DNA from: Streptomyces sp. 2131.1
GTDB taxonomy: Bacteria > Actinomycetota > Actinomycetes > Streptomycetales > Streptomycetaceae
NCBI RefSeq assembly: GCF_900105515.1
Contig: NZ_FNSY01000001.1
Span: 3,472,001 to 3,536,000 of the forward strand
Reading direction: 5' to 3'
Length of the DNA: 64,000 bases
Positions within the stretch are counted from its first letter, which is position 1, and each line of letters starts with the position of its first letter. This document shows, one piece after another, positions 56,931-64,000 of the stretch. The notes beneath the pieces are model-generated. The model did not search any database and was not told the origin of the DNA. It saw nothing but the letters and a program-made list of their open reading frames with translations. The position numbers and the translations under genes are program-made.

Positions 56931-57962
56931 ATGGCGCTCTCCCTGTACGTCGACACCGCGCGCTGGCGGGCGCACCAGAAATCCGTTCTCGACCAGTTCC
57001 CCGGCATCGTGCCGGTCTGCAAGGGCAACGGGTACGGCTTCGGCCACGAGCGGCTGGCCGACGAGGCGATCCGCTTCGGCTCCGACATCCTCGCTGTCGG
57101 CACCACGTACGAGGCGGCCCGCATCAAGGACTGGTTCAGCGGTGACCTGCTGGTACTGACGCCGTTCCGGCGCGGCGAGGAGCCGGTGCCGCTGCCCGAC
57201 CGCGTCGTCCGGTCCGTGTCGTCCGTGGACGGGGTGCACGCCCTGGTGGGCGCCCGGGTCGTCATCGAGTGCATGAGCTCGATGAAGCGCCACGGCGTCA
57301 AGGAGGAGGAGCTCGGGCTGCTGCACGCCGCCATCGAGGACGTACGCCTCGAAGGCTTCGCCCTCCACCTGCCGCTGGACCGTACGGACGGCTCGGACGC
57401 GGTCGAGGAGGTCATCGCGTGGATGGACCGCCTGCGGGCGGCCCGGCTGCCGCTGCACACGATGTTCGTCAGCCACCTGCGCGCCGATGAGCTGGGCCGG
57501 CTCCAGCAGCAGTTCCCGCAGACCCGGTTCCGCGCCCGCATCGGCACCCGGCTTTGGCTCGGGGACCACGAGGCGACGGAGTACCGGGGCGCGGTGCTCG
57601 ACGTCACGCGCGTAGCGAAGGGCGACCGGTTCGGCTACCGGCAGCAGAAGGCCGCGTCCGACGGCTGGCTGGTCGTCGTCGCCGGCGGCACCTCGCACGG
57701 CGTGGGCCTGGAGGCTCCGAAGGCCCTGCACGGCGTGATGCCGCGCGCCAAGGGCGTGGCCCGGGCGGGCCTGGCCACCGTGAACCGCAACCTGTCGCCG
57801 TTCGTCTGGGCGGGCAAGCAGCGCTGGTTCGCCGAGCCGCCGCACATGCAGGTGTCGATCCTGTTCGTGCCCTCGGACGCCGAGGAGCCCCGGGTGGGCG
57901 ACGAGCTGGTGGCCCACCTGCGCCACACGACCACCCAGTACGACCGCATCGTCGAACGCTGA
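56931..57962 (+). CDS. Alanine-racemase-fold PLP protein, partner of FemX-like gene
   Basis: The 343-residue protein has the fold type III N-terminal barrel with PLP Lys31 in VCKGNGYGFGH. The C-terminal domain is divergent: the expected GYGDG-type motif is replaced by GGTSHGVGL, while a Tyr in DRFGYRQQ may serve as the second catalytic base. It may be an amino-acid racemase for the peptidoglycan bridge or a sensor that lost activity. Its position after FemX and before GT87 and PBP genes supports a cell-wall role. Confidence 0.88.
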   Translation: MALSLYVDTARWRAHQKSVLDQFPGIVPVCKGNGYGFGHERLADEAIRFGSDILAVGTTYEAARIKDWFSGDLLVLTPFRRGEEPVPLPDRVVRSVSSVDGVHALVGARVVIECMSSMKRHGVKEEELGLLHAAIEDVRLEGFALHLPLDRTDGSDAVEEVIAWMDRLRAARLPLHTMFVSHLRADELGRLQQQFPQTRFRARIGTRLWLGDHEATEYRGAVLDVTRVAKGDRFGYRQQKAASDGWLVVVAGGTSHGVGLEAPKALHGVMPRAKGVARAGLATVNRNLSPFVWAGKQRWFAEPPHMQVSILFVPSDAEEPRVGDELVAHLRHTTTQYDRIVER

Positions 57963-57981
57963 GCCCGCGCGCCCGCCCCGC

Positions 57982-59487
57982 TCAGTCGGCGGCGGGCGTG
58001 CCGGCCCCGCCCCACTCCACCCGCGCTCCGGCCGCCGCCGGAACCGCCTCGCGGCGCGCGGTAACGGTCTCGACGAGGTGGGACAGCACGAAGGCGTCCT
58101 CGGCCCCGTCGAGCACCCCGCCCGACGGGTCGTCCGAGCCGTCCCGCCGCACCGGGTCGCGTTCCGGCATCAGGATGTCCCGTACGACGACGGCGCACAG
58201 GTACAGCGTGCCCAGCAGGTGCAGCACGATCGCGAGCTGGTAGCCCTCCGTGGGCAGCCCCTGGTGCTTGTCGCCGCTCGTCGTGTACGCGAGGTACATC
58301 CAGATCCCCAGGAAGTACATGACCTCGCACGCCTGCCAGATCAGGAAGTCCCGCCAGCGGGGCCGGGCCAGTGCGGCGAGCGGGATCAGCCAGAGCACGT
58401 ACTGCGGCGAGTAGACCTTGTTGACGAGGATGAACACCGCGACGACGAGGAAGGCGAGCTGCGCGAAACGCGGCCTGCGCGGTGCCGTCAGGGCCACCAC
58501 GCCGATCACGACGCACAGCGCGACCGTGGTCAGGGTGGAGACGGTGTTGACCGTACCGACGTCGATCGGCTCACCGGTGCGCTGCGTGATGATCAGCCAG
58601 AACGATCCGAAGTCGATGCCGCGCTCCTCGCTGAACGCGTAGAACTTCTTCCAGCCCTCGGGCGCGAAGACCATGACGGGCAGATTGACCACCAGCCAGG
58701 AGCCGGCGGCTCCCAGTACCGCGGCCCCGAACTCGCGCCATTTCCCGGCCCGCCAGCACAGGACGAACACGGGCCCCAGCAGGAACACGGGATAGAGCTT
58801 GGCCGCCGTCGCCAGCCCGATGAGGATGCCGAAGGCCAGCGGGCGGCTCCTGGACCACATGAGCATCGCCGCGGCGGTGAGGGCCACCGCCAGCAGGTCC
58901 CAGTTGATCGTGGCGGTGAGAGCGAAGGCGGGCGCGAGCGCCATCAGGAGGCCGTCCCACGGGCGCCGCCGGTGCGTGCGGGCGACGCAGACGGCGATCA
59001 CAGCCGTGCAGATCATCAGCATGCCCGCGTTGACCAGCCAGTAGGCCTGCTCCTGCTCCTGGACGGAGCCGCCGCCCGGCGTCAGCCAGGCCGCGACCTG
59101 CATGAACAGCCCGGTGAGAACGGGGTACTCCAGGAACTGCATGTCGCCCGGCAGCCGGTCGAAGTACGGCACCAGTCCGTCGGCGAAGCCGCGTCCCGAG
59201 TACAGGTGCGGGATGTCCGAGTAGCACGCGTGCGTGTACTGGGAGCCCGCGCCCCTGAACCACGCCCAGTTGTAGCAGGGCAGCTTCTGGACCATCCCGA
59301 GCGCGAACATCCCGATGGCCACCAGGGCGATGGCCCCCACCGGGGCGACAGCCGCGCTGCCGAGTCGCGACCAGCGCCCCGACCTCCCGCCGATCAGCTC
59401 GCTGCCGGCCGCCGCGACCTCGTCCCGGTGCGTGGGCCGTACGACGGACCGTTCCTGGTGCACGCTCGTGTCCTCTGCGCTTGGCAT
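57982..59487 (-). CDS. Glycosyltransferase family 87 (polyprenol-dependent, integral membrane)
   Basis: The 501-residue membrane protein starts at ATG 59487 (a longer frame reaches 59574). About ten helices follow a short cytosolic start. The GT87 pattern is recognisable in QFLEYPVLTGLF near 125-136 and LYPVFLLGP near 225. GT87 enzymes use polyprenol-linked mannose or related donors outside the membrane to build lipomannan or wall glycans. CAGGAT seven bases before the ATG may be a leaderless -10. It lies downstream of the PBP gene on the same strand. Confidence 0.88.
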   Translation of the reverse strand: MPSAEDTSVHQERSVVRPTHRDEVAAAGSELIGGRSGRWSRLGSAAVAPVGAIALVAIGMFALGMVQKLPCYNWAWFRGAGSQYTHACYSDIPHLYSGRGFADGLVPYFDRLPGDMQFLEYPVLTGLFMQVAAWLTPGGGSVQEQEQAYWLVNAGMLMICTAVIAVCVARTHRRRPWDGLLMALAPAFALTATINWDLLAVALTAAAMLMWSRSRPLAFGILIGLATAAKLYPVFLLGPVFVLCWRAGKWREFGAAVLGAAGSWLVVNLPVMVFAPEGWKKFYAFSEERGIDFGSFWLIITQRTGEPIDVGTVNTVSTLTTVALCVVIGVVALTAPRRPRFAQLAFLVVAVFILVNKVYSPQYVLWLIPLAALARPRWRDFLIWQACEVMYFLGIWMYLAYTTSGDKHQGLPTEGYQLAIVLHLLGTLYLCAVVVRDILMPERDPVRRDGSDDPSGGVLDGAEDAFVLSHLVETVTARREAVPAAAGARVEWGGAGTPAAD

Positions 59488-59523
59488 GCCGCACATCCTG
59501 CCGTACGGCGCTGTGGAAACGGC

Positions 59524-59556
59524 GAGGGCCGCCGCACCAGGGGTGCCGCGGCCCTC
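59524..59556 (-). terminator. Terminator hairpin after the class A PBP gene
   Basis: GAGGGCCGC (59524-59532) pairs with GCGGCCCTC (59548-59556), with further internal pairing, 58 bp past the PBP stop. Confidence 0.7.
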
Positions 59557-59613
59557 TTCTCCCGTTCGGTTCACCCCGCGCTGTTCGCCGGCGCGGGGCT
59601 CGCTGTGCGGGCG

Positions 59614-62352
59614 CTACCCGCCCGTGCCGCCGAACCAGCTTCCGGTGGTGTTGTTCCCGGTGGTGTTGGTGTTCCCATTGCTGTTTCCGCCGGTGGTGGT
59701 GTCCGTGCCTCCGTTGTCCCCCTCGGTCGTGCCGGTGGAGGTTCCGGTGTCCGTACCGCCGTCGTTGCCCTGGCTCGTACCGGAATTCGCGCCGCCGTCG
59801 TTGCCCTGGATCGTGCCCGCGTTCGTGCCGCCGTTGTCCTGGCAGTTCCAGCCCCACGTACCGCAGGTGTCGGACGGGTCGGGGGTCGGGACCTCGGGGG
59901 TCGGCGTGGGCGTCGGGGTGGGGGTCGGCGACGCCGTCTCGGACTCGGTCGGGGTGGGCGTCGGGGTCGGCGTCGGTTTCTTGGACGCGCCGCCGCCGTA
60001 CACCTTCTCGCCGACCGGCTCCGCCTTGGGGAAGTCCACGGCCTTCACACCCTTCATGGCCTCGGCCATGTATTCGTGCCAGACCTGTGCGGGGAACGAG
60101 GCGCCGTGGATCTTGTCCTTGCCGCCGGTGCCGTACATGGGCTCGAACGTGCGGTTCTTGTGCTTCTCGTCGTCGTCCAGCCGGTACATGCTGATCGCCG
60201 TCGACAGCTGCGGGGTGTAGCCGACGAACCACGCCGACAGGTTGTCGTCGGTCGTACCCGTCTTGCCCGCGACCTGACGGCCCGGAAGCTTCGCGGACGT
60301 ACCGGTCCCCTTCTCGACGACGTTCTTGAGCACGTCCGTGACGTTGTCGGCGATGACGTTGTCGAAGGCGCTCTTGGTGACGACCTTGTGCCGGTAGACC
60401 GGCTCGCCGCCCTTCTTCACCTCGGTGACGGAGTAGGGCTCACGCTGCTGGCCCCTGGCGGCGAAGGTGGCGTAGGCACCGGCCATGCGCGTCGCGCTCG
60501 GCGAGGACGTACCGATGGAGAAGGACGGGACCTTGGCGTCCGCCATGTACTGGTCGTCCTTCAGGCCGGCGGCGATGGCCGCCTCCTTCACCTTGTCCGT
60601 ACCGACGTCCATGCCGAGCTGTACGTAGGGGGAGTTGGCCGACCACTGCATGGCCTCGCGAAGAGTGATGGGACCGTACGACGTGTGGTCGTCGTTGGTC
60701 TGCTGCCACTCCTTGCCGTTCTCATCGGTCCAGATGTCGCCGTTGTACTTCTTGATCTTCAGCTTGTTGTCGCCGTTGTAGATACTCAGCGGCGAGACCT
60801 TCGTACGCTCCGACTCGCCCTGCTGCTCGCCGCCGGACGGGTCCCGCTTGCCGTACTCCATGGCGGCGGCCAGCACGAACGGCTTGAAGGTCGAGCCGAC
60901 AGCGGCACCGGTGGGGCCGGCGTTGCTGGTGTAGTGCTTCGTCGCGTCCACACCGCCGTAGATGGCCTGGATCGCACCGGTCTTGGGATCGACCGACGAA
61001 CCGCCGAACTGGACGTGCGTGTCCTTCGTCGGACGCTTCTTGGGGTCGATCTTCTCGTCGTAGACGCGCTTCACGGCCTTGCTGAGCTGGTCGACCTTCT
61101 TCTTGTCGAAGGTCGTGTGGATCTCGTAGCCGCCCTGGGCCAGCTGCTCGCTGGTGACGTCGGTGTTGTTGAGGAACTCGGCCTTGGCCGTGTTGACGAG
61201 GTAGCCGATCTGACCGCCCAGCTGGGCGTTCTTCTGCTGCTTGTCGGGCATCGGGAACTCGGTGTACTTGTCCCGCTCCGACTGCGTCATCCGGCCGTCC
61301 TTCACCTCCTCGTCGAGGATCCACTTCCAGCGCTTCGTCGCCCGCTCGAGGTTCTTCTCCGGGGTGGCCTGCACCGAGTCGATCTCCGGAGCGCCCGCGG
61401 GGTCGTAGTAGCTGGCGCCCTTGAGGAGGCTGGCCATGAAGGCGCACTCGCTCGGGTCCAGGTCCTTGGCGTCCTTGCCGTAGTACGTACGGGCCGCGGC
61501 CTGGAGGCCGGAGGCACCTCGTCCGTAGTACGAGACGTTCAGATACCCGGCCATGACCTCCGACTTCTTCATCTCGCTGCCGACCTTCAGCGTGATGAAG
61601 AGTTCCTCGAACTTGCGGCTCAGGGTCTGCTCCTGCGACAGCCGCGAGTTCTTGACGTACTGCTGGGTGATCGTCGACCCGCCCTGGGTCTCCCCGCCCT
61701 TGGCCATGTTGAACACGGCTCGGGCGATACCCATGGGGTCGATGCCGTGGTCGCTGTTGAAGGACTTGTTCTCCGCGGAGATGACGGCGTTGCGCATCGC
61801 CTCGGGGATCTGCGCGTAGTCGATGACCTGACGGTTGACCTCACCGCCGGTGGCCACCATCTGGGTGCCGTCCTTCCAGAAGTAGACGTTGTTCTCCGCC
61901 TTCGCGGCGACCTTGATGTCCGGCTTGGCGACCATCGCGTACGCGAGACCGGCAAGGCCCATCAGCAGGCCGAGGAAGCCGATACACAGGCTGGAGACCA
62001 GCTTCCACGACGGAATCCAGCGGCGCAGGCCCTGTCGGCCGGCCCGCGGGTAGTCGATGAAGCGCTTCTTGACCGGACGCCGTCCACCGCGGCCCTCCGG
62101 CCCGCCGTCCCCGCCGCGGCGCCGGCCACCGCCTCCGGAGCCTCCTCGGCCCCCACCACCTCGCTGGGCCGCCCGTCTCGCGGCGGCGCGGCCCTCGTAG
62201 GGAGCCTCCTCGCTGTGCGATTCGGAAGGTGAGGCTGAAGTTACTCCGCGTGACGGTGCCGTGCGGCGTCCGGAGGACTGCTGGGCGGCTCGTCGGGCCG
62301 CGGCACGTCCGCCACCTTGCGGTTGCGACGTTTTGCGACGGTGCTCGCTCAT
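59614..62352 (-). CDS. Class A penicillin-binding protein (transglycosylase-transpeptidase)
   Basis: The 912-residue bifunctional PBP starts at ATG 62352 (MSEHRRKTSQPQ), with a basic, Arg/Gly-rich cytosolic region of about 135 residues and one membrane anchor near 137-160. A GT51 domain follows, with SAENKSF and QGGSTITQQ around the catalytic Glu. The transpeptidase domain shows STFKP (Ser near 487), SANSPYV and KTGTTDD near 695. The 120-residue tail is a Pro-Thr/Ser linker (TPTPTPT...) and then Gly/Asn/Thr-rich repeats with two Cys (DTCGTWGWNCQD). It builds and crosslinks peptidoglycan outside the membrane. Confidence 0.95.
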   Translation of the reverse strand: MSEHRRKTSQPQGGGRAAARRAAQQSSGRRTAPSRGVTSASPSESHSEEAPYEGRAAARRAAQRGGGGRGGSGGGGRRRGGDGGPEGRGGRRPVKKRFIDYPRAGRQGLRRWIPSWKLVSSLCIGFLGLLMGLAGLAYAMVAKPDIKVAAKAENNVYFWKDGTQMVATGGEVNRQVIDYAQIPEAMRNAVISAENKSFNSDHGIDPMGIARAVFNMAKGGETQGGSTITQQYVKNSRLSQEQTLSRKFEELFITLKVGSEMKKSEVMAGYLNVSYYGRGASGLQAAARTYYGKDAKDLDPSECAFMASLLKGASYYDPAGAPEIDSVQATPEKNLERATKRWKWILDEEVKDGRMTQSERDKYTEFPMPDKQQKNAQLGGQIGYLVNTAKAEFLNNTDVTSEQLAQGGYEIHTTFDKKKVDQLSKAVKRVYDEKIDPKKRPTKDTHVQFGGSSVDPKTGAIQAIYGGVDATKHYTSNAGPTGAAVGSTFKPFVLAAAMEYGKRDPSGGEQQGESERTKVSPLSIYNGDNKLKIKKYNGDIWTDENGKEWQQTNDDHTSYGPITLREAMQWSANSPYVQLGMDVGTDKVKEAAIAAGLKDDQYMADAKVPSFSIGTSSPSATRMAGAYATFAARGQQREPYSVTEVKKGGEPVYRHKVVTKSAFDNVIADNVTDVLKNVVEKGTGTSAKLPGRQVAGKTGTTDDNLSAWFVGYTPQLSTAISMYRLDDDEKHKNRTFEPMYGTGGKDKIHGASFPAQVWHEYMAEAMKGVKAVDFPKAEPVGEKVYGGGASKKPTPTPTPTPTESETASPTPTPTPTPTPEVPTPDPSDTCGTWGWNCQDNGGTNAGTIQGNDGGANSGTSQGNDGGTDTGTSTGTTEGDNGGTDTTTGGNSNGNTNTTGNNTTGSWFGGTGG

Positions 62353-62656
62353 CGAACGACTACTCCTCGGGCAGGCGAGAGCGCCTGGAAGCGGCAGGTG
62401 AGATCCGGTCCCCCGAATGACGGACCAGCCCGGCGACAGGCCCGTCCGCAGTACATCCGGCTGGCCCGCGAGCACTGACGCACGCGTGCGTCTCGCGGTT
62501 CCCGGTGGTCTGCATGCCGCACAGACTACGCACGGTCAAAACCCTTCTAGGACCGAACTTCACCTCAAATAACGCAAGTCGGTTCCTACGAATTAGCGAT
62601 GTGACGCCGCTCACTGAGGCTCCCCTTGTCGGCGCGGGCGGTCCGATCTATCGTGC

Positions 62657-62679
62657 TGATGTATCGAGTCGATACATCA
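62657..62679. promoter_or_regulatory. Perfect 23-bp palindrome, likely PadR operator
   Basis: TGATGTATCGA (62657-62667) and TCGATACATCA (62669-62679) are exact complements around a central G. It contains ATGT...ACAT half-sites as in PadR operators and lies about 60 bp upstream of the padR-type gene's start. Confidence 0.82.
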
Positions 62680-62739
62680 GCTCGGTACATCGACTCAGCA
62701 CAAGGGACCGCGAGAGCACTCGGAGAAGGAGGGGCGAGG

Positions 62740-63444
62740 TTGAGCAGACGCTCCGGCATCCTCGAGTTCGCCGTCCTCGGACTGCTCCGCGAATCCCCGA
62801 TGCACGGCTATGAGCTGCGCAAACGCCTCAACACCTCGTTGGGCATCTTCCGTGCCTTCAGTTACGGAACCCTCTACCCCTGCCTCAAGACGCTGGTCAC
62901 CAACGGCTGGTTGATCGAGGAACCGGGGACTGCTCCGGCAGAGACGGTGCCCGGTTCCGGCCGGCCCGTCGCTCCTGCCTCGTCCCTGGCGGGGCGTCGC
63001 GCCAAGATCGTCTACCGGTTGACGGCCGAGGGCAAGGAGCATTTCGAGGAGCTGCTCTCGCACACCGGCCCCGACTCCTGGGAGGACGAGCACTTCGCGG
63101 CTCGCTTCGCCTTCTTCGGGCAGACGGAGCACGAGGTGCGGATGCGGGTGCTGGAAGGCCGTCGCAGCCGGCTGGAGGAGCGCCTGGAGAAGATGAGCGC
63201 CTCTCTGGCCCGCACCCGCGAGCGCCTCGACGACTACACACTTGAGCTGCAGCGACACGGCATGGAGTCCGTGGAGCGCGAAGTGCGCTGGCTGAACGAG
63301 CTCATCGAGAGCGAGCGGTCGGGACGGGATCAGCGACGATCCTCGCCCGAGGGCTCAGCTCAGCAGAAGACCGCAGGAGAGCCTGACGGCCTGCCCCGGC
63401 GGGGAGACAACCCGCCGGATCCGTCCGGCGACACCGCCAAGTGA
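62740..63444 (+). CDS. PadR-family transcriptional regulator
   Basis: The 234-residue protein starts at TTG 62740 directly after AGGAGGGGCGAGG; the longer frame to 62626 crosses the palindrome. The winged helix ([54 protein letters not shown]) fills about residues 6-60. A Pro/Ser insertion and a [14 protein letters not shown] wing follow, then an extended C-terminal helical domain with coiled coil ([27 protein letters not shown]). It probably represses itself and possibly the following inositol-phosphate synthase gene, 64 bp downstream. Confidence 0.93.
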   Translation: MSRRSGILEFAVLGLLRESPMHGYELRKRLNTSLGIFRAFSYGTLYPCLKTLVTNGWLIEEPGTAPAETVPGSGRPVAPASSLAGRRAKIVYRLTAEGKEHFEELLSHTGPDSWEDEHFAARFAFFGQTEHEVRMRVLEGRRSRLEERLEKMSASLARTRERLDDYTLELQRHGMESVEREVRWLNELIESERSGRDQRRSSPEGSAQQKTAGEPDGLPRRGDNPPDPSGDTAK

Positions 63445-63508
63445 GTCCACCGCAGATCCGCGGCGGACTCATCAGAAACATCCATTACACACAGGGAGCA
63501 ACCGGAAT

Positions 63509-64000
63509 GGGTTCGGTTCGCGTAGCCATCGTCGGCGTGGGCAACTGCGCCGCCTCGCTGGTCCAGGGCGTCGAGTACTACAAGGACGCCGATCCGGCCG
63601 GCAAGGTGCCCGGTCTGATGCACGTCCAGTTCGGCGACTACCACGTGCGGGACGTCGAGTTCGTCGCCGCCTTCGACGTCGACGCGAAGAAGGTCGGCCT
63701 GGACCTCTCGGACGCCATCGGCGCGAGCGAGAACAACACCATCAAGCTCTGCGACGTGCCGAACGCCGGCGTCACCGTCCAGCGCGGCCACACCCACGAC
63801 GGCCTGGGCAAGTACTACCGCCAGACGATCGAGGAGTCCGCCGAGGCCCCGGTCGACATCGTCCAGATCCTCAAGGACCGCAAGGTCGACGTCCTCGTCT
63901 GCTACCTCCCGGTGGGCTCCGAGGTCGCCGCGAAGTTCTACGCGCAGTGCGCCATCGACGCCAAGGTCGCGTTCGTCAACGCCCTCCCGGTCTTCATCGC
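63509..64000 (+). CDS. ino1: Inositol-1-phosphate (myo-inositol-3-phosphate) synthase, cut by window edge
   Basis: The first 164 codons are present from ATG 63509 (after AGGGAG) and the frame runs off the window without a stop. The N-terminal Rossmann fold is clear: [18 protein letters not shown] (NAD-binding GxGNCASSL-type motif), then [16 protein letters not shown]. This matches actinobacterial inositol-1-phosphate synthase, which turns glucose-6-phosphate into inositol-1-phosphate for phosphatidylinositol and mycothiol. The upstream PadR gene may regulate it. Confidence 0.93.

Noticed and set aside
58078..62232. A 1384-codon open frame on the plus strand
   Set aside because: It is the antisense shadow of the GT87 and PBP genes, both of which have complete family motifs.

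Overview
The window is high-GC actinobacterial DNA and almost certainly a Streptomyces chromosome. The evidence is GTG/TTG starts, GTGA/ATGA stop-start overlaps, leaderless promoters (TAGNNT six or seven bases before the start codon), the morphogenesis pair ssgA-ssgR, perfect Streptomyces parS palindromes and TTGTCCACA-type DnaA boxes. From memory, the gene order (copper cluster, pheA, serS, cyd genes, hisC, thiC, ssgR-ssgA, dnaB, rplI-rpsR-ssb-rpsF, large PBP, PadR, inositol-phosphate synthase) matches the oriC-proximal core of S. coelicolor read backwards. No database search was run. parS sites crowd towards the right end, so oriC probably lies to the right of the window.

Layout. 1-6.5 kb: start of an anti-sigma-like ATPase, a membrane protein, then a copper block (YcnI/DUF1775, SCO1, PCu(A)C, CopCD fusion, Tat-exported DyP peroxidase). 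6.6-10.3 kb: pheA, serS and a HAD phosphatase. 10.3-15 kb: a HTH/coiled-coil protein and a four-gene ABC-2 exporter operon. 15-21.6 kb: an EphD-like hydrolase-SDR fusion, a MerR regulator, kptA, an LLM oxidoreductase, a DUF72 protein and a second HAD. 21.7-29.7 kb: cytochrome bd operon (cydA, cydB, fused cydCD) with a perfect Rex operator and a double-GAF sensor kinase. 29.8-38 kb: hisC, a LacI regulator, a phosphatase, a membrane protein, thiC with its TPP riboswitch, and a YibE/F protein. 38-40.8 kb: ssgA, ssgR and small proteins. 40.8-49.7 kb: a gamma-family PLP enzyme, LysR, NUDIX, two GNATs, MFS/MarR pair, winged-helix protein, serine hydrolase. 49.8-55 kb: dnaB, MATE, rplI-rpsR-ssb-rpsF. 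55-64 kb: a membrane protein, FemX-like transferase, alanine-racemase-fold protein, GT87, class A PBP, PadR and the start of inositol-phosphate synthase.

How the genes work together. Copper delivery proteins (SCO1, PCu(A)C) and the high-affinity cytochrome bd operon represent the two respiratory branches; the bd operon carries a redox (Rex) operator and is followed by a kinase whose first GAF domain looks able to bind heme. Cell-wall growth and division genes (ssgA, FemX-like, racemase-fold, GT87, PBP) cluster near replication and translation genes. Four perfect parS sites, one degenerate site and three DnaA-box clusters make the region a candidate for chromosome segregation and DnaA titration. 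Most of the window is conserved core genome. I see no transposase, prophage, CRISPR array, rRNA or intact tRNA, and no clearly undescribed multi-gene system. The less ordinary items are the sequence-level signals and a few divergent proteins listed in the findings.
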